This document shows positions 27,928-37,671 of a stretch of DNA of 64,000 bases, piece by piece. The notes beneath the pieces are model-generated. The model did no database searches. It was given only the letters and a program-made list of their open reading frames with translations, and was not told the DNA's origin. Both the position numbers and the translations under genes were made by a program. Origin of the DNA: an uncultured Eubacterium sp. (GTDB taxonomy: Bacteria > Bacillota > Clostridia > Lachnospirales > Lachnospiraceae); assembly GCA_910586445.1 (NCBI GenBank), contig CAJUHV010000009.1, positions 1-64,000 on the forward strand, given 5' to 3'. The stretch's first letter is position 1. The number at the start of each line of letters is the position of its first letter.

Positions 27928-30900
27928 ATGCAGGATGTATTGACTCTTTTTCGGCAGGATACCGCACAGTGGTTTCAAAACATATTAGGAGAGCCGACCC
28001 CGGTACAGCAGATGGCATGGCCTATGATTGCCGAGGGCATGCATGTGCTGGTATCTGCGCCTACCGGAACCGGCAAGACGCTTTCTGCATTTTTAGTATT
28101 TTTAGACCGCTTAAAAAGCCAGGCAGAACAAGGGAAGCTCGAACAAAAGCTGCAGCTGATATATGTATCTCCGCTAAAGTCACTGGCTGCGGATATCCGT
28201 GAAAATTTAAGAAGGCCCCTGGAGGGAATCGGGGCACCAGATCAGATCTGTGTAGGGATACGTACCGGCGACACGCCCCAAAAAGACCGCCAGCGCATGG
28301 TCAGAAAGCCGCCGCATATATTGATCATTACACCGGAATCCCTATATCTGATGCTGACCAGCAAGACCGGGCAGAATGTGCTCGCTACAGCCAAAACAGT
28401 CATTATTGATGAGCTCCATGCGCTGATCGACACAAAAAGAGGTGCGCATTTAATGCTTTCACTGGCGAGGCTTGACGTGCTCTGCCCAAAACCGCTGCAG
28501 CGTATAGGATTATCGGCTACGATAGAGCCGCTGGATCAGGCTGCAGCGTATCTGGCACCAGAGCATGTCGGCATAGCAGCGCCTTCCATGTCTAAAAAAG
28601 TGCGTCTGGAAATACTGGCACCTTTTGCCGATACTGCAAAAGGCAGGAGGAAAGATCCTGTCTGGGAAGAGCTGGGAAAGATCGTATATCAGCACTGCAC
28701 GGGCAGCCGCAGTGTGATTGCCTTTGTAGAAGGAAGGAGGTATGCAGAAAAGCTGGCGTATTATGTCAACCTGTTGGGCGGCGAAAGCTTTGCCAGAGTG
28801 CACCATGGGAGCCTTTCAAAAGAGCAGCGCATGGAGACCGAGCTGGCCCTTAGGGAAGGAAAGCTCAGGCTCTTATGTGCGACATCCTCCATGGAGCTTG
28901 GGATTGACGTAGGGGAAATCGATCAGGTGCTGCAGGTCGGCTGCCCCAGGACGGTATCCGGCACGATGCAGAGGCTGGGGCGGGCAGGCCACAATCCGGG
29001 GCGCGTCAGTGTCATGTATTTATTTCCGAGGACGGCGGCAGAATGCGTATCCTGCGGCATGACGGCACAGCTGGCCAGACAGGGAGGCGTGGAGCATGTA
29101 AATCCGCCGGCGGAATGTCTGGATGTGCTTGCGCAGCATCTGGTATCTATGGCAGCCTACCGCAGCTACGACTTAGATGAGGTTATGCAGGTGCTGCCGC
29201 GCGCATGGCCGTTTCGCAGCCTGACTAAAGAGGATGTGAGGTCTGTTCTGTGCATGCTGGCCGGAGACTATGAACATAAGCAGGATATCCCGGTGCGTCC
29301 GAGAATCCTGTATGACAGGATACATGAGCTGGTAGAAGGAGACGGCTACAGCAGGATGCTGGCAGTTTCTGCCGGAGGTACGATCCCGGACAAAGGACTT
29401 TATGCAGTCAAGACCGAGGACGGCGTAAAGCTGGGTGAAGTAGACGAGGAGTTTGTTTACGAATCGCAGAAAGGCGACCGTTTTATATTAGGCTCGTTTG
29501 CCTGGAAGGTTATTAATATAGGAAGGGATACTGTGACCGTGACGCAGGCGCAGGTAGAAGGTGCGAGGCTGCCGTTTTGGAAAGGCGAGCTGAAAGGGAG
29601 GGATAAGCGGACAGGCGAGGCATTCGGCCGGATGTATCATATGCTGCAGCAGGCGCATGAGGACGGAAGGCTGCAGCAGGCGCTGGCAGACCTGGGCTTA
29701 GACGAGGCCGCTGTTATGCTTTCCAGCGGTTATTTATCCAGACAGATCAAAGCAGTCGGGTGTCTGCAGGATGACCGGACGATTATAATAGAACATTTTC
29801 GGGATGCCTCAGGAAACAGCCAGCTGATGGTGCATTCTGTATTTGGCAGGAGGGTGAATGCGCCGCTTTCCATGCTTGCAGCACATGCCATAAAGAAGAT
29901 CTATCATATGGAAGTAGGCAGCGTGGATGAGGAAGAGGGGTTTTTACTCTATTCCTATGAGCAGCGCAGCCTGCCTGAGGGCGTACTGCATCTGGTAGAT
30001 CCAGATACCTGTATCAGGCAGCTGGAAATCCTGCTCCCTGCCGCTCCGGTATTTAATATGGCCTTTCGATACAACAGCGGCCGTGCTTTAATGATGGGGG
30101 TTAAAAAGAATGGCCGAAAGCCGCTGTGGATGCAGCGGTTAAAAAGTGCGCAGCTGTTGGAGCAGGTCGTAAAGGAACAGGAGCATCCGCTTATCAGAGA
30201 GACCAGGCGCGAATGCATGCAGCAGCTCTGGGATGCGCTGGGTGTCCGGCAGCTGCTGTATGATATACGAAGCGGTATCGTGCGTGTGCGGGAAGTCTAT
30301 AGCGAGGTGCCTTCCCCGATGTCACTCCCGCTGCAGTGGGCGCAGGAGGCAGCGGTGATGTATGACTACGCGCCTACGCCGCGGGGAATCCATCATGCAG
30401 TGGAAGAGGCGCTGTCGCAGGAAGGTGCGCTGCAGCAGGATGAAGCTCTTTTGCAGCCGCAGGACAGCGAGCTGCTAAAAGCACAGCAGCGGGATGAGGG
30501 CCTGAGGCTTCCGGAAAATGAAAAGCAGCTCCATTCCCTGCTTATGACAGAAGGAGATCTCGCAGCCGGAGAGCTGGATATTCCGGCAGAATGGCTGGAA
30601 ATGCTGGCAGCCGACGGCAGGGCACTGTATCTGGAGCAGGGACTGTGGATTGCAGCAGAGCATGAGCAGGAGTACGCAGCGGCAGCGGAATATGAACAGG
30701 AATATGCAGCAGAGCATGAGCAGGAGTACACAGCGGCAGAACATGTGCACATGACAGCAGACCGCGTGGAGCATGTGTCAGCAGCAGAGCAGGGCTGTGC
30801 AGCCGCTGTGGGCACACAGGCCGTATATCAGGAAGATGAGACTGTACGGCAGGCACGCCTTCATATCGTAAGGCGCATGCTCAGATACCGGGGAGCAGCG

Positions 30901-32211
30901 GATGTGAGCCAGACGGCAGACCGTTACGGATGGCAGGAATGTACCGCGCAGAGTATTTTAGACCAGCTGTGCAGTTCGGACGAGGCAGTCAGACATGGAG
31001 ACCGGTATTATCATGCCGCGGTTTTTAAGCGTGCCAGAATGCGGACACTGAAAAACCGCAGAGAAGCTGTGCAGACAGCACCTGCCTGCGCATACGCAGC
31101 GCTTCTTATGTCTTCACTGGAATCCGCAGCGCCCGGCGAAGAGTGTCTGGAAAGCATGATGCGACGGTATGCGGGTACGGTGTTTCCGGCTGCCTATTGG
31201 GAAGGAATTTTAATACCGGGCCGCGTCAGAAACTACCGTGAGACGATGCTCGACCGTTTTCTTGCACGGGGAGAGATGTTCTGGCAGATGAAGGAAAAAG
31301 GCGGGATCTGTTTTTATTTTCAAGAAGACATTGACTGGGACGCTGACCTGTTAAATACGGCAGAGTGCCTTACAGACAAAGAGTATATTATATATGAAGC
31401 GTTGGTAAAGCGGGGAGCCAGCTTTATGCAGCCGCTGGCGGGCCTGCTGGACGGGGAGCCGCCGTATGATACGCTGATGTCTTTGATGGAAAAAGGGCTT
31501 GTATGCGCAGACAGCTATGTGCCGGTACGCCAGTGGCTTGGCAGGGAAAAGATGAAAAAGGCGGCTGTAAGGCAGAGGGCAAATATGAGGGTAAAGGCTC
31601 TGCATGCCGGACGGTGGGATATTGTAAGGCCGGTTAAGGAGCAGGATTTAAAAAGCCGGATCGAAAGCTGCTTTGACAGGTGCTTCATCCTGAGCAGGGA
31701 GACTGCCGGCATATGCGGCATATCGTGGCAGGAGGCGCTGTCAGTGCTGCGTATATGGGAATATACCGATCGGGCAAGAAGGGGATATTTTGTAGAAGGC
31801 ATGTCCGGCGCACAGTTTATACGGGCAGAAGACTACGCAGCCGTCGTGCATATGCTCTCAAATCCGCCGCAGAAGCTGGTCTGGGTAAATGCCGCAGATC
31901 CCGTGCAGTGCTATGGGAAAGTACTGCCGCATATGAAAGACAGGAATTTTCTAAATGTACCCGGCAGCGCAGCAGCATTTTTTGGTGGCAGGCCGGCGGC
32001 AGTGATGGAACGGCAGGGAAAAACACTGCGGGTGTTTGAAGAAGGCATGCTGGCAGAATGCCTGCAGAACTTTGCACAGGAGTATAAAAGAGGAAAACTG
32101 TATCCGTCCTTAAAGCGGATTGTCGTCAGGGAATACCCGGATCATGCGGCGCAGGCACTGGCAGGAGCCGGATTTATAAGGGAGATGCATGATTATGCAT
32201 TGTACCGGTAA
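27928..32211 (+). CDS. Lhr-like large ATP-dependent helicase
   Basis: 1427 residues from ATG 27928 (AAAGGA 11 bases upstream; the frame is open from a TTG at 27817 but without a ribosome site). The helicase core has Walker A SAPTGTGKT, a DELH box (VIIDELHALID) and later motifs ATSSMELGIDVGEIDQV and QRLGRAGH. The region beyond the core matches Lhr, an enzyme tied to DNA repair. Near residues 905-965 lies an Ala/Glu/Tyr/His-rich repeat (EHEQEYAA units) separating core and C-terminal domain, unusual for the family. It stands alone between terminators. Confidence 0.88.
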   Translation: MQDVLTLFRQDTAQWFQNILGEPTPVQQMAWPMIAEGMHVLVSAPTGTGKTLSAFLVFLDRLKSQAEQGKLEQKLQLIYVSPLKSLAADIRENLRRPLEGIGAPDQICVGIRTGDTPQKDRQRMVRKPPHILIITPESLYLMLTSKTGQNVLATAKTVIIDELHALIDTKRGAHLMLSLARLDVLCPKPLQRIGLSATIEPLDQAAAYLAPEHVGIAAPSMSKKVRLEILAPFADTAKGRRKDPVWEELGKIVYQHCTGSRSVIAFVEGRRYAEKLAYYVNLLGGESFARVHHGSLSKEQRMETELALREGKLRLLCATSSMELGIDVGEIDQVLQVGCPRTVSGTMQRLGRAGHNPGRVSVMYLFPRTAAECVSCGMTAQLARQGGVEHVNPPAECLDVLAQHLVSMAAYRSYDLDEVMQVLPRAWPFRSLTKEDVRSVLCMLAGDYEHKQDIPVRPRILYDRIHELVEGDGYSRMLAVSAGGTIPDKGLYAVKTEDGVKLGEVDEEFVYESQKGDRFILGSFAWKVINIGRDTVTVTQAQVEGARLPFWKGELKGRDKRTGEAFGRMYHMLQQAHEDGRLQQALADLGLDEAAVMLSSGYLSRQIKAVGCLQDDRTIIIEHFRDASGNSQLMVHSVFGRRVNAPLSMLAAHAIKKIYHMEVGSVDEEEGFLLYSYEQRSLPEGVLHLVDPDTCIRQLEILLPAAPVFNMAFRYNSGRALMMGVKKNGRKPLWMQRLKSAQLLEQVVKEQEHPLIRETRRECMQQLWDALGVRQLLYDIRSGIVRVREVYSEVPSPMSLPLQWAQEAAVMYDYAPTPRGIHHAVEEALSQEGALQQDEALLQPQDSELLKAQQRDEGLRLPENEKQLHSLLMTEGDLAAGELDIPAEWLEMLAADGRALYLEQGLWIAAEHEQEYAAAAEYEQEYAAEHEQEYTAAEHVHMTADRVEHVSAAEQGCAAAVGTQAVYQEDETVRQARLHIVRRMLRYRGAADVSQTADRYGWQECTAQSILDQLCSSDEAVRHGDRYYHAAVFKRARMRTLKNRREAVQTAPACAYAALLMSSLESAAPGEECLESMMRRYAGTVFPAAYWEGILIPGRVRNYRETMLDRFLARGEMFWQMKEKGGICFYFQEDIDWDADLLNTAECLTDKEYIIYEALVKRGASFMQPLAGLLDGEPPYDTLMSLMEKGLVCADSYVPVRQWLGREKMKKAAVRQRANMRVKALHAGRWDIVRPVKEQDLKSRIESCFDRCFILSRETAGICGISWQEALSVLRIWEYTDRARRGYFVEGMSGAQFIRAEDYAAVVHMLSNPPQKLVWVNAADPVQCYGKVLPHMKDRNFLNVPGSAAAFFGGRPAAVMERQGKTLRVFEEGMLAECLQNFAQEYKRGKLYPSLKRIVVREYPDHAAQALAGAGFIREMHDYALYR

Positions 32212-32281
32212 TCTGGCTCGGCAGGCAGGATGGCGGGCTTTTTATAAAAAATGCGGGTTATACGTTTTCATGTTTTGGTAC

Positions 32282-32310
32282 TTGCATTATTGTTTAAGAA
32301 ATGCTATCAT
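32282..32310 (+). promoter_or_regulatory. Promoter of the chemoreceptor gene
   Basis: TTGCAT and TATCAT with a 17-base spacer, 55 bases before the ATG. It looks SigA-like rather than the flagellar sigma type. Confidence 0.6.
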
Positions 32311-32364
32311 CAAATTATCATAATTTACTAGCTTATTTTGAGCGAATGAGGAGGAGAGCTAAAA

Positions 32365-34068
32365 ATGTTTCAAAACGAAAGGATAGAAAAAAGGCTTACA
32401 AAATCTTTTATCCTGGTATCTTTAGTTACGGCCATATCGGCAGTATTGGGTCTGATCGCTCTCATCGTGATGGTGAACAGATATTCATATGCGCTGACCA
32501 ACTTTGGTTTTGCGCAGGGGGATATCGGCAAAGCGATGTTTGAGTTTGCAGATGTCAGGTCATCTCTGCGTGCAACGATCGGTTATGATGATGAAGAGGC
32601 CATTGCTACTGTTGAAAAGCAGCATACGGATGCAACGGCAGCATTTAAAGAGAGCTTTGCAGCCGTTGAAAATACGATTGTATCTGAGTCCGGCAGGGAA
32701 ACATACGATAAGATTGAAAAGGAATTAGAAAATTACTGGACACTGGATGCCCAGATTATGTCGGTTGGGGCAACGACGGACAGGGAATTATGTGAGCAGG
32801 CGCAGGAAATGGCGATCAATCAGCTGGCTCCTATTTACAATGAAATCAGTGATAATCTGCAGAGCCTGTTAGAGGTAAAGGTCGATGAAGGTGCAAAGCT
32901 TTCGAGAACACTTATGATTATAGCAGTTGTTCTGGTAGTGGCGATTATTTTGATCATTGCCGGTTCTGTATTGATTTCTAACAATCTGGGCAAAAAGATT
33001 GCAAGGGGCATTGCAGAGCCGCTGAAGGAATTAGGAGAAAGATTAAAGACATTTGCAGCAGGAGACCTTTCTTCGCCGTTCCCTGAGCTGAATACAGATG
33101 ATGAAGTAGCAGAGATGGTAAGAGAAGCATCCAGCATGGCTGAGACGCTGAATACAATTATTAATGATGTGGAAGAGCTGCTGAGCGCAATGGAAGCGGG
33201 CAATTACACCGTGACGTCAAAAGTCCGCGAAAGATACGTCAATGATTTTTCTACGCTGATGACTTCTCTGCGCGGCTTAAAGAAGCAGATGACAGTAACC
33301 TTGCGCAAGATCGGCGAGGCATCCGGCCAGGTATCGGCAGGCTCCATGAATATGGCAGAGTCAGCACAGAGTCTGGCAGAGGGCGCTACAGAGCAGGCAA
33401 GTGCAGTAGAAGAGCTGCAGGCAACGATTATTGATATAACAGAGACAATGGAAAAAAGCGCAGAAAGCGCAGAAGAATCATACAATCAGGCGAAGAATTA
33501 TGCGGATGAGGCGGACAACAGCCGTGCAGAGATGGATACAATGGTATCTGCGATGGAGAAAATCAGCGATTCTTCAGCAAAGATGGGAAATATTATTTCC
33601 GAAATCGAAGCCATTGCCTCCCAGACCAATTTATTGTCACTGAATGCTTCTATTGAGGCTGCAAGGGCTGGTGAAGCAGGACGCGGCTTTGCCATTGTGG
33701 CAGAGCAGATCCGGCAGCTGGCAGAGCAGAGCTCAAAAGCTGCAGTAGATATCAGGGAATTGATCGAAAGTACATTAGAAGAGATCGCAGACGGAAATCA
33801 GGCTGTAGAGCGTGCATCTGGTTCTATTAGGAATGTAGTGAGCGGAGTGAAGCAGATTGCAGAATCTTCTAAGACACTGAGCGCCATGGTAGAAAGCCAG
33901 ACCGTAACCATGCGTCAGGCAGAACAGGGCGTAACGCAGATATCCGAAGTTATACAGAACAACTCGGCAGCGGCACAGGAGTCTTCAGCAACAAGCCAGC
34001 AGCTGTCAGCACAGGCTGCGACTCTGGATGAACTGATCGGGCAGTTTGAACTGGCGGATAATTATTAA
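32365..34068 (+). CDS. Methyl-accepting chemotaxis protein
   Basis: 567 residues: membrane helix near 15-38, a four-helix-bundle-like outer domain (40-185), a second helix near 188-212, HAMP, then a long coiled-coil signalling domain. The conserved hairpin tip reads ASQTNLLSLNASIEAARAGE. Several EE/QE-rich heptads are likely methylation sites. It should signal through CheW/CheA, though no chemotaxis or flagellar operon lies in this window. Confidence 0.92.
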   Translation: MFQNERIEKRLTKSFILVSLVTAISAVLGLIALIVMVNRYSYALTNFGFAQGDIGKAMFEFADVRSSLRATIGYDDEEAIATVEKQHTDATAAFKESFAAVENTIVSESGRETYDKIEKELENYWTLDAQIMSVGATTDRELCEQAQEMAINQLAPIYNEISDNLQSLLEVKVDEGAKLSRTLMIIAVVLVVAIILIIAGSVLISNNLGKKIARGIAEPLKELGERLKTFAAGDLSSPFPELNTDDEVAEMVREASSMAETLNTIINDVEELLSAMEAGNYTVTSKVRERYVNDFSTLMTSLRGLKKQMTVTLRKIGEASGQVSAGSMNMAESAQSLAEGATEQASAVEELQATIIDITETMEKSAESAEESYNQAKNYADEADNSRAEMDTMVSAMEKISDSSAKMGNIISEIEAIASQTNLLSLNASIEAARAGEAGRGFAIVAEQIRQLAEQSSKAAVDIRELIESTLEEIADGNQAVERASGSIRNVVSGVKQIAESSKTLSAMVESQTVTMRQAEQGVTQISEVIQNNSAAAQESSATSQQLSAQAATLDELIGQFELADNY

Positions 34069-34141
34069 TGATGTTTTTTTGCATGGTTGCGCATTGAAAA
34101 TGAATCATACATAGGTTTTATTTTTAATCTTTAGAATAATG

Positions 34142-34194
34142 AAATCCGGCAGAGCAGCAGGCGTTATCGCCCGCAGTATCTGCCGGATTTTTTA
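34142..34194 (+). terminator. Intrinsic terminator after the chemoreceptor
   Basis: A 12-bp perfect stem (AAATCCGGCAGA/TCTGCCGGATTT) with an inner GCGGGC-type stem and a following T-run. Downstream, 34195-34380 is AT-rich with a TATAAT at 34348, the likely promoter of the small gene below. Confidence 0.9.
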
Positions 34195-34398
34195 TGACAG
34201 GATACCTGTTTTATTTTGTTCCAATTCCAGATTAGTTCTCATTAATGTTTTATAACTTTTTTGGGTACTATTTTTAATTGACATTTTGTGTCAATAATAT
34301 ATAGTTAAAGATGTAAAACCTATGAAAAGAATAAATAAAAGTGATATTATAATAGTGTCAAGAGGGCAGGCTTTGACAGAGGAAAGGAGAATAAAGCA

Positions 34399-34578
34399 AT
34401 GGAGGTAATGGAGCAGATGAACGAACAGGAAATGAAGAAAGTAGCAATGGAGAAATACACAAGCATTCAGCGGATCAAAAAATATGGAGCTGAAGAAATC
34501 GAGTATCAGGAGAAAATTTTAAAAGCCGAACTGGCTATGCTGGGAATCTCCACAGAAGATTTAGACATAAAAGAATAA
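34399..34578 (+). CDS. Small hypothetical protein, 59 residues
   Basis: ATG 34399 follows AAAGGAG at a 9-base spacing. The product (MEVMEQMNEQEMKKVAMEKY...LGISTEDLDIKE) is highly charged and predicted helical, with no membrane segment or Cys. Coding signs are the good ribosome site, a TATAAT hexamer about 45 bases upstream and amino-acid usage like its neighbours. I do not recognise the family. An alternative start is ATG 34417. Confidence 0.65.
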   Translation: MEVMEQMNEQEMKKVAMEKYTSIQRIKKYGAEEIEYQEKILKAELAMLGISTEDLDIKE

Positions 34579-34692
34579 AGTTATTTATCCGGCAGCACAA
34601 ACAACAGTTCGTAAAGAAAAAACACTTGACACCAAATGCCGGTTATGTTAAGATACACAAGGTTCGAGCGCAGTATAAAGCGGGGTGTTAAA

Positions 34693-35037
34693 ATGGAACA
34701 GAAAGTAGAGCAGGCTTATTTGTATGATTTTTATGGAGACCTGCTGAATGAACGCCAGCGGAAGATCTATGAGGATTTTGTGTTTCACGATTTATCATTA
34801 GGAGAGATTGCGGAAGAAGAAGGAATCAGCCGGCAGGGTGTCCATGACATGATCAGGCGATGTACAAAAGCACTCGAAGGCTATGAAGCAAAGCTGCACC
34901 TCATTGAAAAGTTCCGCAATACAAAAGTATGTGTAGCGAAGATACATGCACTGGCAACAGAGTACCACAGCACCTATAATGAGCTGCTCTTAGACCAGAT
35001 TGAGCAGATATCCAACAAGATTTTAGAAGAATTGTAG
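34693..35037 (+). CDS. ylxM: YlxM, helix-turn-helix partner of the SRP locus
   Basis: 114 residues from ATG 34693 (GGGGTG just upstream). It has the YlxM/UPF0122 signature LNERQRKIYEDFVFHDLSL followed by a sigma-like helix-turn-helix (IAEEEGISRQGVHDMIRR). YlxM sits before ffh in most Firmicutes and influences SRP function. Length and order agree with that. Confidence 0.92.
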   Translation: MEQKVEQAYLYDFYGDLLNERQRKIYEDFVFHDLSLGEIAEEEGISRQGVHDMIRRCTKALEGYEAKLHLIEKFRNTKVCVAKIHALATEYHSTYNELLLDQIEQISNKILEEL

Positions 35038-35126
35038 CATTCTGCGCGGGCATGTGGACAGGAAACGGACGGAATCATGTATGCGGCAGCAGATCATAAA
35101 TCGGTACAGTCAGGGGAGTTTAAGAT

Positions 35127-36482
35127 ATGGCATTTGACAGCTTATCAGAAAAAATTCAAAACGTATTTAAAAATCTGCGCAGCAAAGGACGTCTGACAGA
35201 GGATGATGTCAAGGCAGCTTTAAAAGAAGTAAAACTGGCGCTGTTAGAAGCGGATGTTAATTTTAAGGTCGTCAAGAACTTTATAAAAGCAGTTCAGGAG
35301 CAGGCAGTCGGCGCAGATGTCATGAATGGATTAAACCCGGGCCAGATGGTGATCAAGATCGTAAACGATGAAATGGTCAAAATGATGGGTTCTGAGACGA
35401 CAGAACTGGCATTAAAGCCCGGCTCTGAGATTACGGTAATTATGATGGCCGGCCTGCAGGGTGCAGGAAAGACGACGACCACTGCGAAGATCGCAGGCAA
35501 GCTGAAACAGAAAGGCAGAAAGCCGTTATTGGCAGCTTGTGATATATACCGTCCTGCAGCGATTGAGCAGCTGCAGATCAATGGACAGAAGCAGGGCGTA
35601 GAAGTTTTTTCGATGGGGGATAAAAACAATCCTGTCAATATCGCAAAAGCGGCAGTGGAGCATGCACTGAAAAACGGTTATAACGTAGTTATTTTAGATA
35701 CGGCAGGCCGCCTTCATATCGATGAATCAATGATGGCAGAACTTGCACAGATCAAACAGGAAATAGATGTTACGCAGACGATTCTGGTAGTAGATGCCAT
35801 GACAGGGCAGGATGCGGTCAATGTAGCGAGCAATTTTGAAGAAAAAATCGGCATTGACGGTGTCATACTTACAAAATTGGACGGTGATACAAGAGGCGGG
35901 GCAGCGTTATCGATCCGGGCAGTTACCGGAAAGCCGATTTTATATGCCGGCATGGGAGAAAAGCTGTCAGATCTGGAACAGTTTTATCCAGACCGCATGG
36001 CCTCCAGAATACTTGGCATGGGTGATATCCTGACGCTGATTGAGAAAGCAGAGGCAGAGATCGATCAGGAAAAAGCCAGGGAGATGGAGCAGAAGTTTAA
36101 AAAGGCAGAATTTGGGTTTGACGACTATTTAGAGTCCATGAACCAGATGAAAAAAATGGGAGGCCTATCAAGCGTGCTTTCCATGATGCCTGGAATCGGC
36201 GGCTCTCAGCTGGAAGAGATTGAAAATGCCATGGATGAAAAGAAAATGGCACGCATAGAAGCGATTATATATTCGATGACCCCGCAGGAACGCAGCGATC
36301 CGGGTATTTTAAATCCGAGCAGAAAGCGCCGCGTAGCCGATGGTGCAGGGGTAGACATTATGGAGGTCAACCGTCTGGTCAAGCAGTTTGAACAGACGCG
36401 CAAGATGATGAAGCAGATGTCCGGCCTTATGGGCGGCAGAGGAAAACGCGGCAAAATGGGAAGGTTCAAGTTCCCGTTTTAA
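35127..36482 (+). CDS. ffh: Signal recognition particle protein Ffh
   Basis: 451 residues. Helical N-domain, then the SRP GTPase with GLQGAGKTTTTAKIA, DTAGRLHID and TKLDGDTRGG, then the Met-rich M-domain that binds 4.5S RNA and signal sequences (MNQMKKMGGLSSVLSMMPG). It delivers nascent membrane proteins to FtsY. The end (GKMGRFKFPF) is partly duplicated just downstream. Confidence 0.97.
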   Translation: MAFDSLSEKIQNVFKNLRSKGRLTEDDVKAALKEVKLALLEADVNFKVVKNFIKAVQEQAVGADVMNGLNPGQMVIKIVNDEMVKMMGSETTELALKPGSEITVIMMAGLQGAGKTTTTAKIAGKLKQKGRKPLLAACDIYRPAAIEQLQINGQKQGVEVFSMGDKNNPVNIAKAAVEHALKNGYNVVILDTAGRLHIDESMMAELAQIKQEIDVTQTILVVDAMTGQDAVNVASNFEEKIGIDGVILTKLDGDTRGGAALSIRAVTGKPILYAGMGEKLSDLEQFYPDRMASRILGMGDILTLIEKAEAEIDQEKAREMEQKFKKAEFGFDDYLESMNQMKKMGGLSSVLSMMPGIGGSQLEEIENAMDEKKMARIEAIIYSMTPQERSDPGILNPSRKRRVADGAGVDIMEVNRLVKQFEQTRKMMKQMSGLMGGRGKRGKMGRFKFPF

Positions 36483-36498
36483 GCAGGAAATCAAACAT

Positions 36499-36533
36499 GG
36501 CAAAATGGGAAGACACAGACTTCCGTTTTCGCA
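36499..36533 (+). repeat. Partial tandem copy of the ffh 3' end
   Basis: GGCAAAATGGGAAG...CTTCCGTTTT repeats 36450-36480 (the last codons of ffh) at a 49-bp offset. A 14-bp palindrome (AAAGCATGTGCTTT, about 36547-36560) follows before the rpsP ribosome site. Confidence 0.75.
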
Positions 36534-36578
36534 TAGATTATTAGGAAAAGCATGTGCTTTGATTAAGGAGGTGAAAAA

Positions 36579-36824
36579 ATGGCAGTTAAGATCAGGTTAA
36601 AAAGACTTGGAAAGAAAAAGAATCCTTTCTATAGAATCGTTGTTGCAGATGCCAGAACATCCAGAAACGGCAAGAGCATTGAGGAAATCGGAACATATGA
36701 TCCGATGAAGAATCCGAGTGAATTTCACGTAAATGCAGAGGCAGCAAAGAAATGGCTTGCAAATGGTGCACAGCCTACAGAAACCGTAGCTAAGATTTTA
36801 AAGCTTGCGGGAATTGAGAAGTAG
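36579..36824 (+). CDS. rpsP: 30S ribosomal protein S16
   Basis: 81 residues with the S16 hallmark start MAVKIRLKRLGKKKNPFYRI and VVADARTSRNGK. A very strong ribosome site (AAGGAGGTG) precedes ATG 36579. Confidence 0.98.
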   Translation: MAVKIRLKRLGKKKNPFYRIVVADARTSRNGKSIEEIGTYDPMKNPSEFHVNAEAAKKWLANGAQPTETVAKILKLAGIEK

Positions 36825-36836
36825 TGAGGTGGATAT

Positions 36837-37067
36837 ATGAAAGAATTAGTAGAAGTGATTGCAAAATCACTTGTCGATCATCCAGATGAAGTCGTTGTGA
36901 CGGAGACTGAGAATGACAAATCTATCGTTATCGAGCTGCGTGTAGCACAGGTGGACATGGGCAAGGTAATCGGCAAGCAGGGCCGTATCGCCAAGGCAAT
37001 CCGTGCCGTTGTGAAAGCAGCAGCCTCAAAAGCAGACAAAAAGGTTATTGTGGAGATTATGCAGTAA
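36837..37067 (+). CDS. khpA: KH-domain RNA-binding protein KhpA
   Basis: 76 residues with one KH domain (GKVIGKQGRIAKAIRAVV). It follows rpsP by 12 bases as in other Firmicutes (ylqC). KhpA works with KhpB in RNA regulation of cell division and elongation in other Gram-positives. Confidence 0.93.
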   Translation: MKELVEVIAKSLVDHPDEVVVTETENDKSIVIELRVAQVDMGKVIGKQGRIAKAIRAVVKAAASKADKKVIVEIMQ

Positions 37068-37098
37068 TATTTTTAGCATGATCTGACAGTTATGAAAG

Positions 37099-37134
37099 AA
37101 GCATTGCAGGACAGATTGTCTTGCAATGCTTTTT
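37099..37134 (+). terminator. Intrinsic terminator between khpA and rimM
   Basis: AAGCATTGCA and TTGCAATGCTT form the stem, with an inner GACA/TGTC pair, followed by TTTTT. It may reduce readthrough from the ribosomal-protein genes into rimM. Confidence 0.82.
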
Positions 37135-37158
37135 CCACTACAAGAAAGGTTATTTATT

Positions 37159-37668
37159 ATGGAAGATTTATTTCAAGTAGGCGCAGTAACAAATTCACAT
37201 GGACTGCGGGGCGAGGCAAAGGTATTTCCGACTACGGATGATCCTTCGCGCTATAAGGATCTGAAAGAAGTCATTGCAGATACGGGAAAACAGAGGCTGG
37301 TATTAGAAATTGACGGAGTGCGTTTTTTTAAGCAGATGGTAATTGTAAAGTTTAAAGGAATCGACGATATCAATGAGGTGCTCAAGTATAAGGGCGCAAA
37401 ACTATATGTCACAAGGGAAAATGCAGTTCAGCTTCGCGAGGATGAATATTTTCTGGCAGATCTGGTAGGGCTGCATGCGGAAACGGAAGAGGGGAAAGCA
37501 CTGGGCAGCGTAAAAAATGTCCTGCAGACAGGCGCCAACGACGTGTACGTGATACAAAAGGATGATGGCAGAGAGCTGCTGGTTCCTGCAATCAAAGAAT
37601 GTGTAAAGAAAATAGATCTGGAAGGCGGCAGGATTGTGCTGCACCTGCTGCCGGGGCTTGAGGCGTAG
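37159..37668 (+). CDS. rimM: 16S rRNA processing protein RimM
   Basis: 169 residues from ATG 37159 (AGAAAGG 9 bases before; an upstream in-frame TTG lies inside the terminator). N-terminal RimM domain (GAVTNSHGLRGEAKVFPTT) and C-terminal PRC-barrel (DVYVIQKDDGRELLVPA). It assists 30S head maturation and S19 binding. trmD starts 3 bases later. Confidence 0.95.
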   Translation: MEDLFQVGAVTNSHGLRGEAKVFPTTDDPSRYKDLKEVIADTGKQRLVLEIDGVRFFKQMVIVKFKGIDDINEVLKYKGAKLYVTRENAVQLREDEYFLADLVGLHAETEEGKALGSVKNVLQTGANDVYVIQKDDGRELLVPAIKECVKKIDLEGGRIVLHLLPGLEA

Positions 37669-37671
37669 CTT

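Noticed and set aside
30393..30815. Ser/Cys-rich frame on the minus strand
   Set aside because: A shadow of the Ala/Glu repeats in the helicase gene; composition explained by the sense codons.
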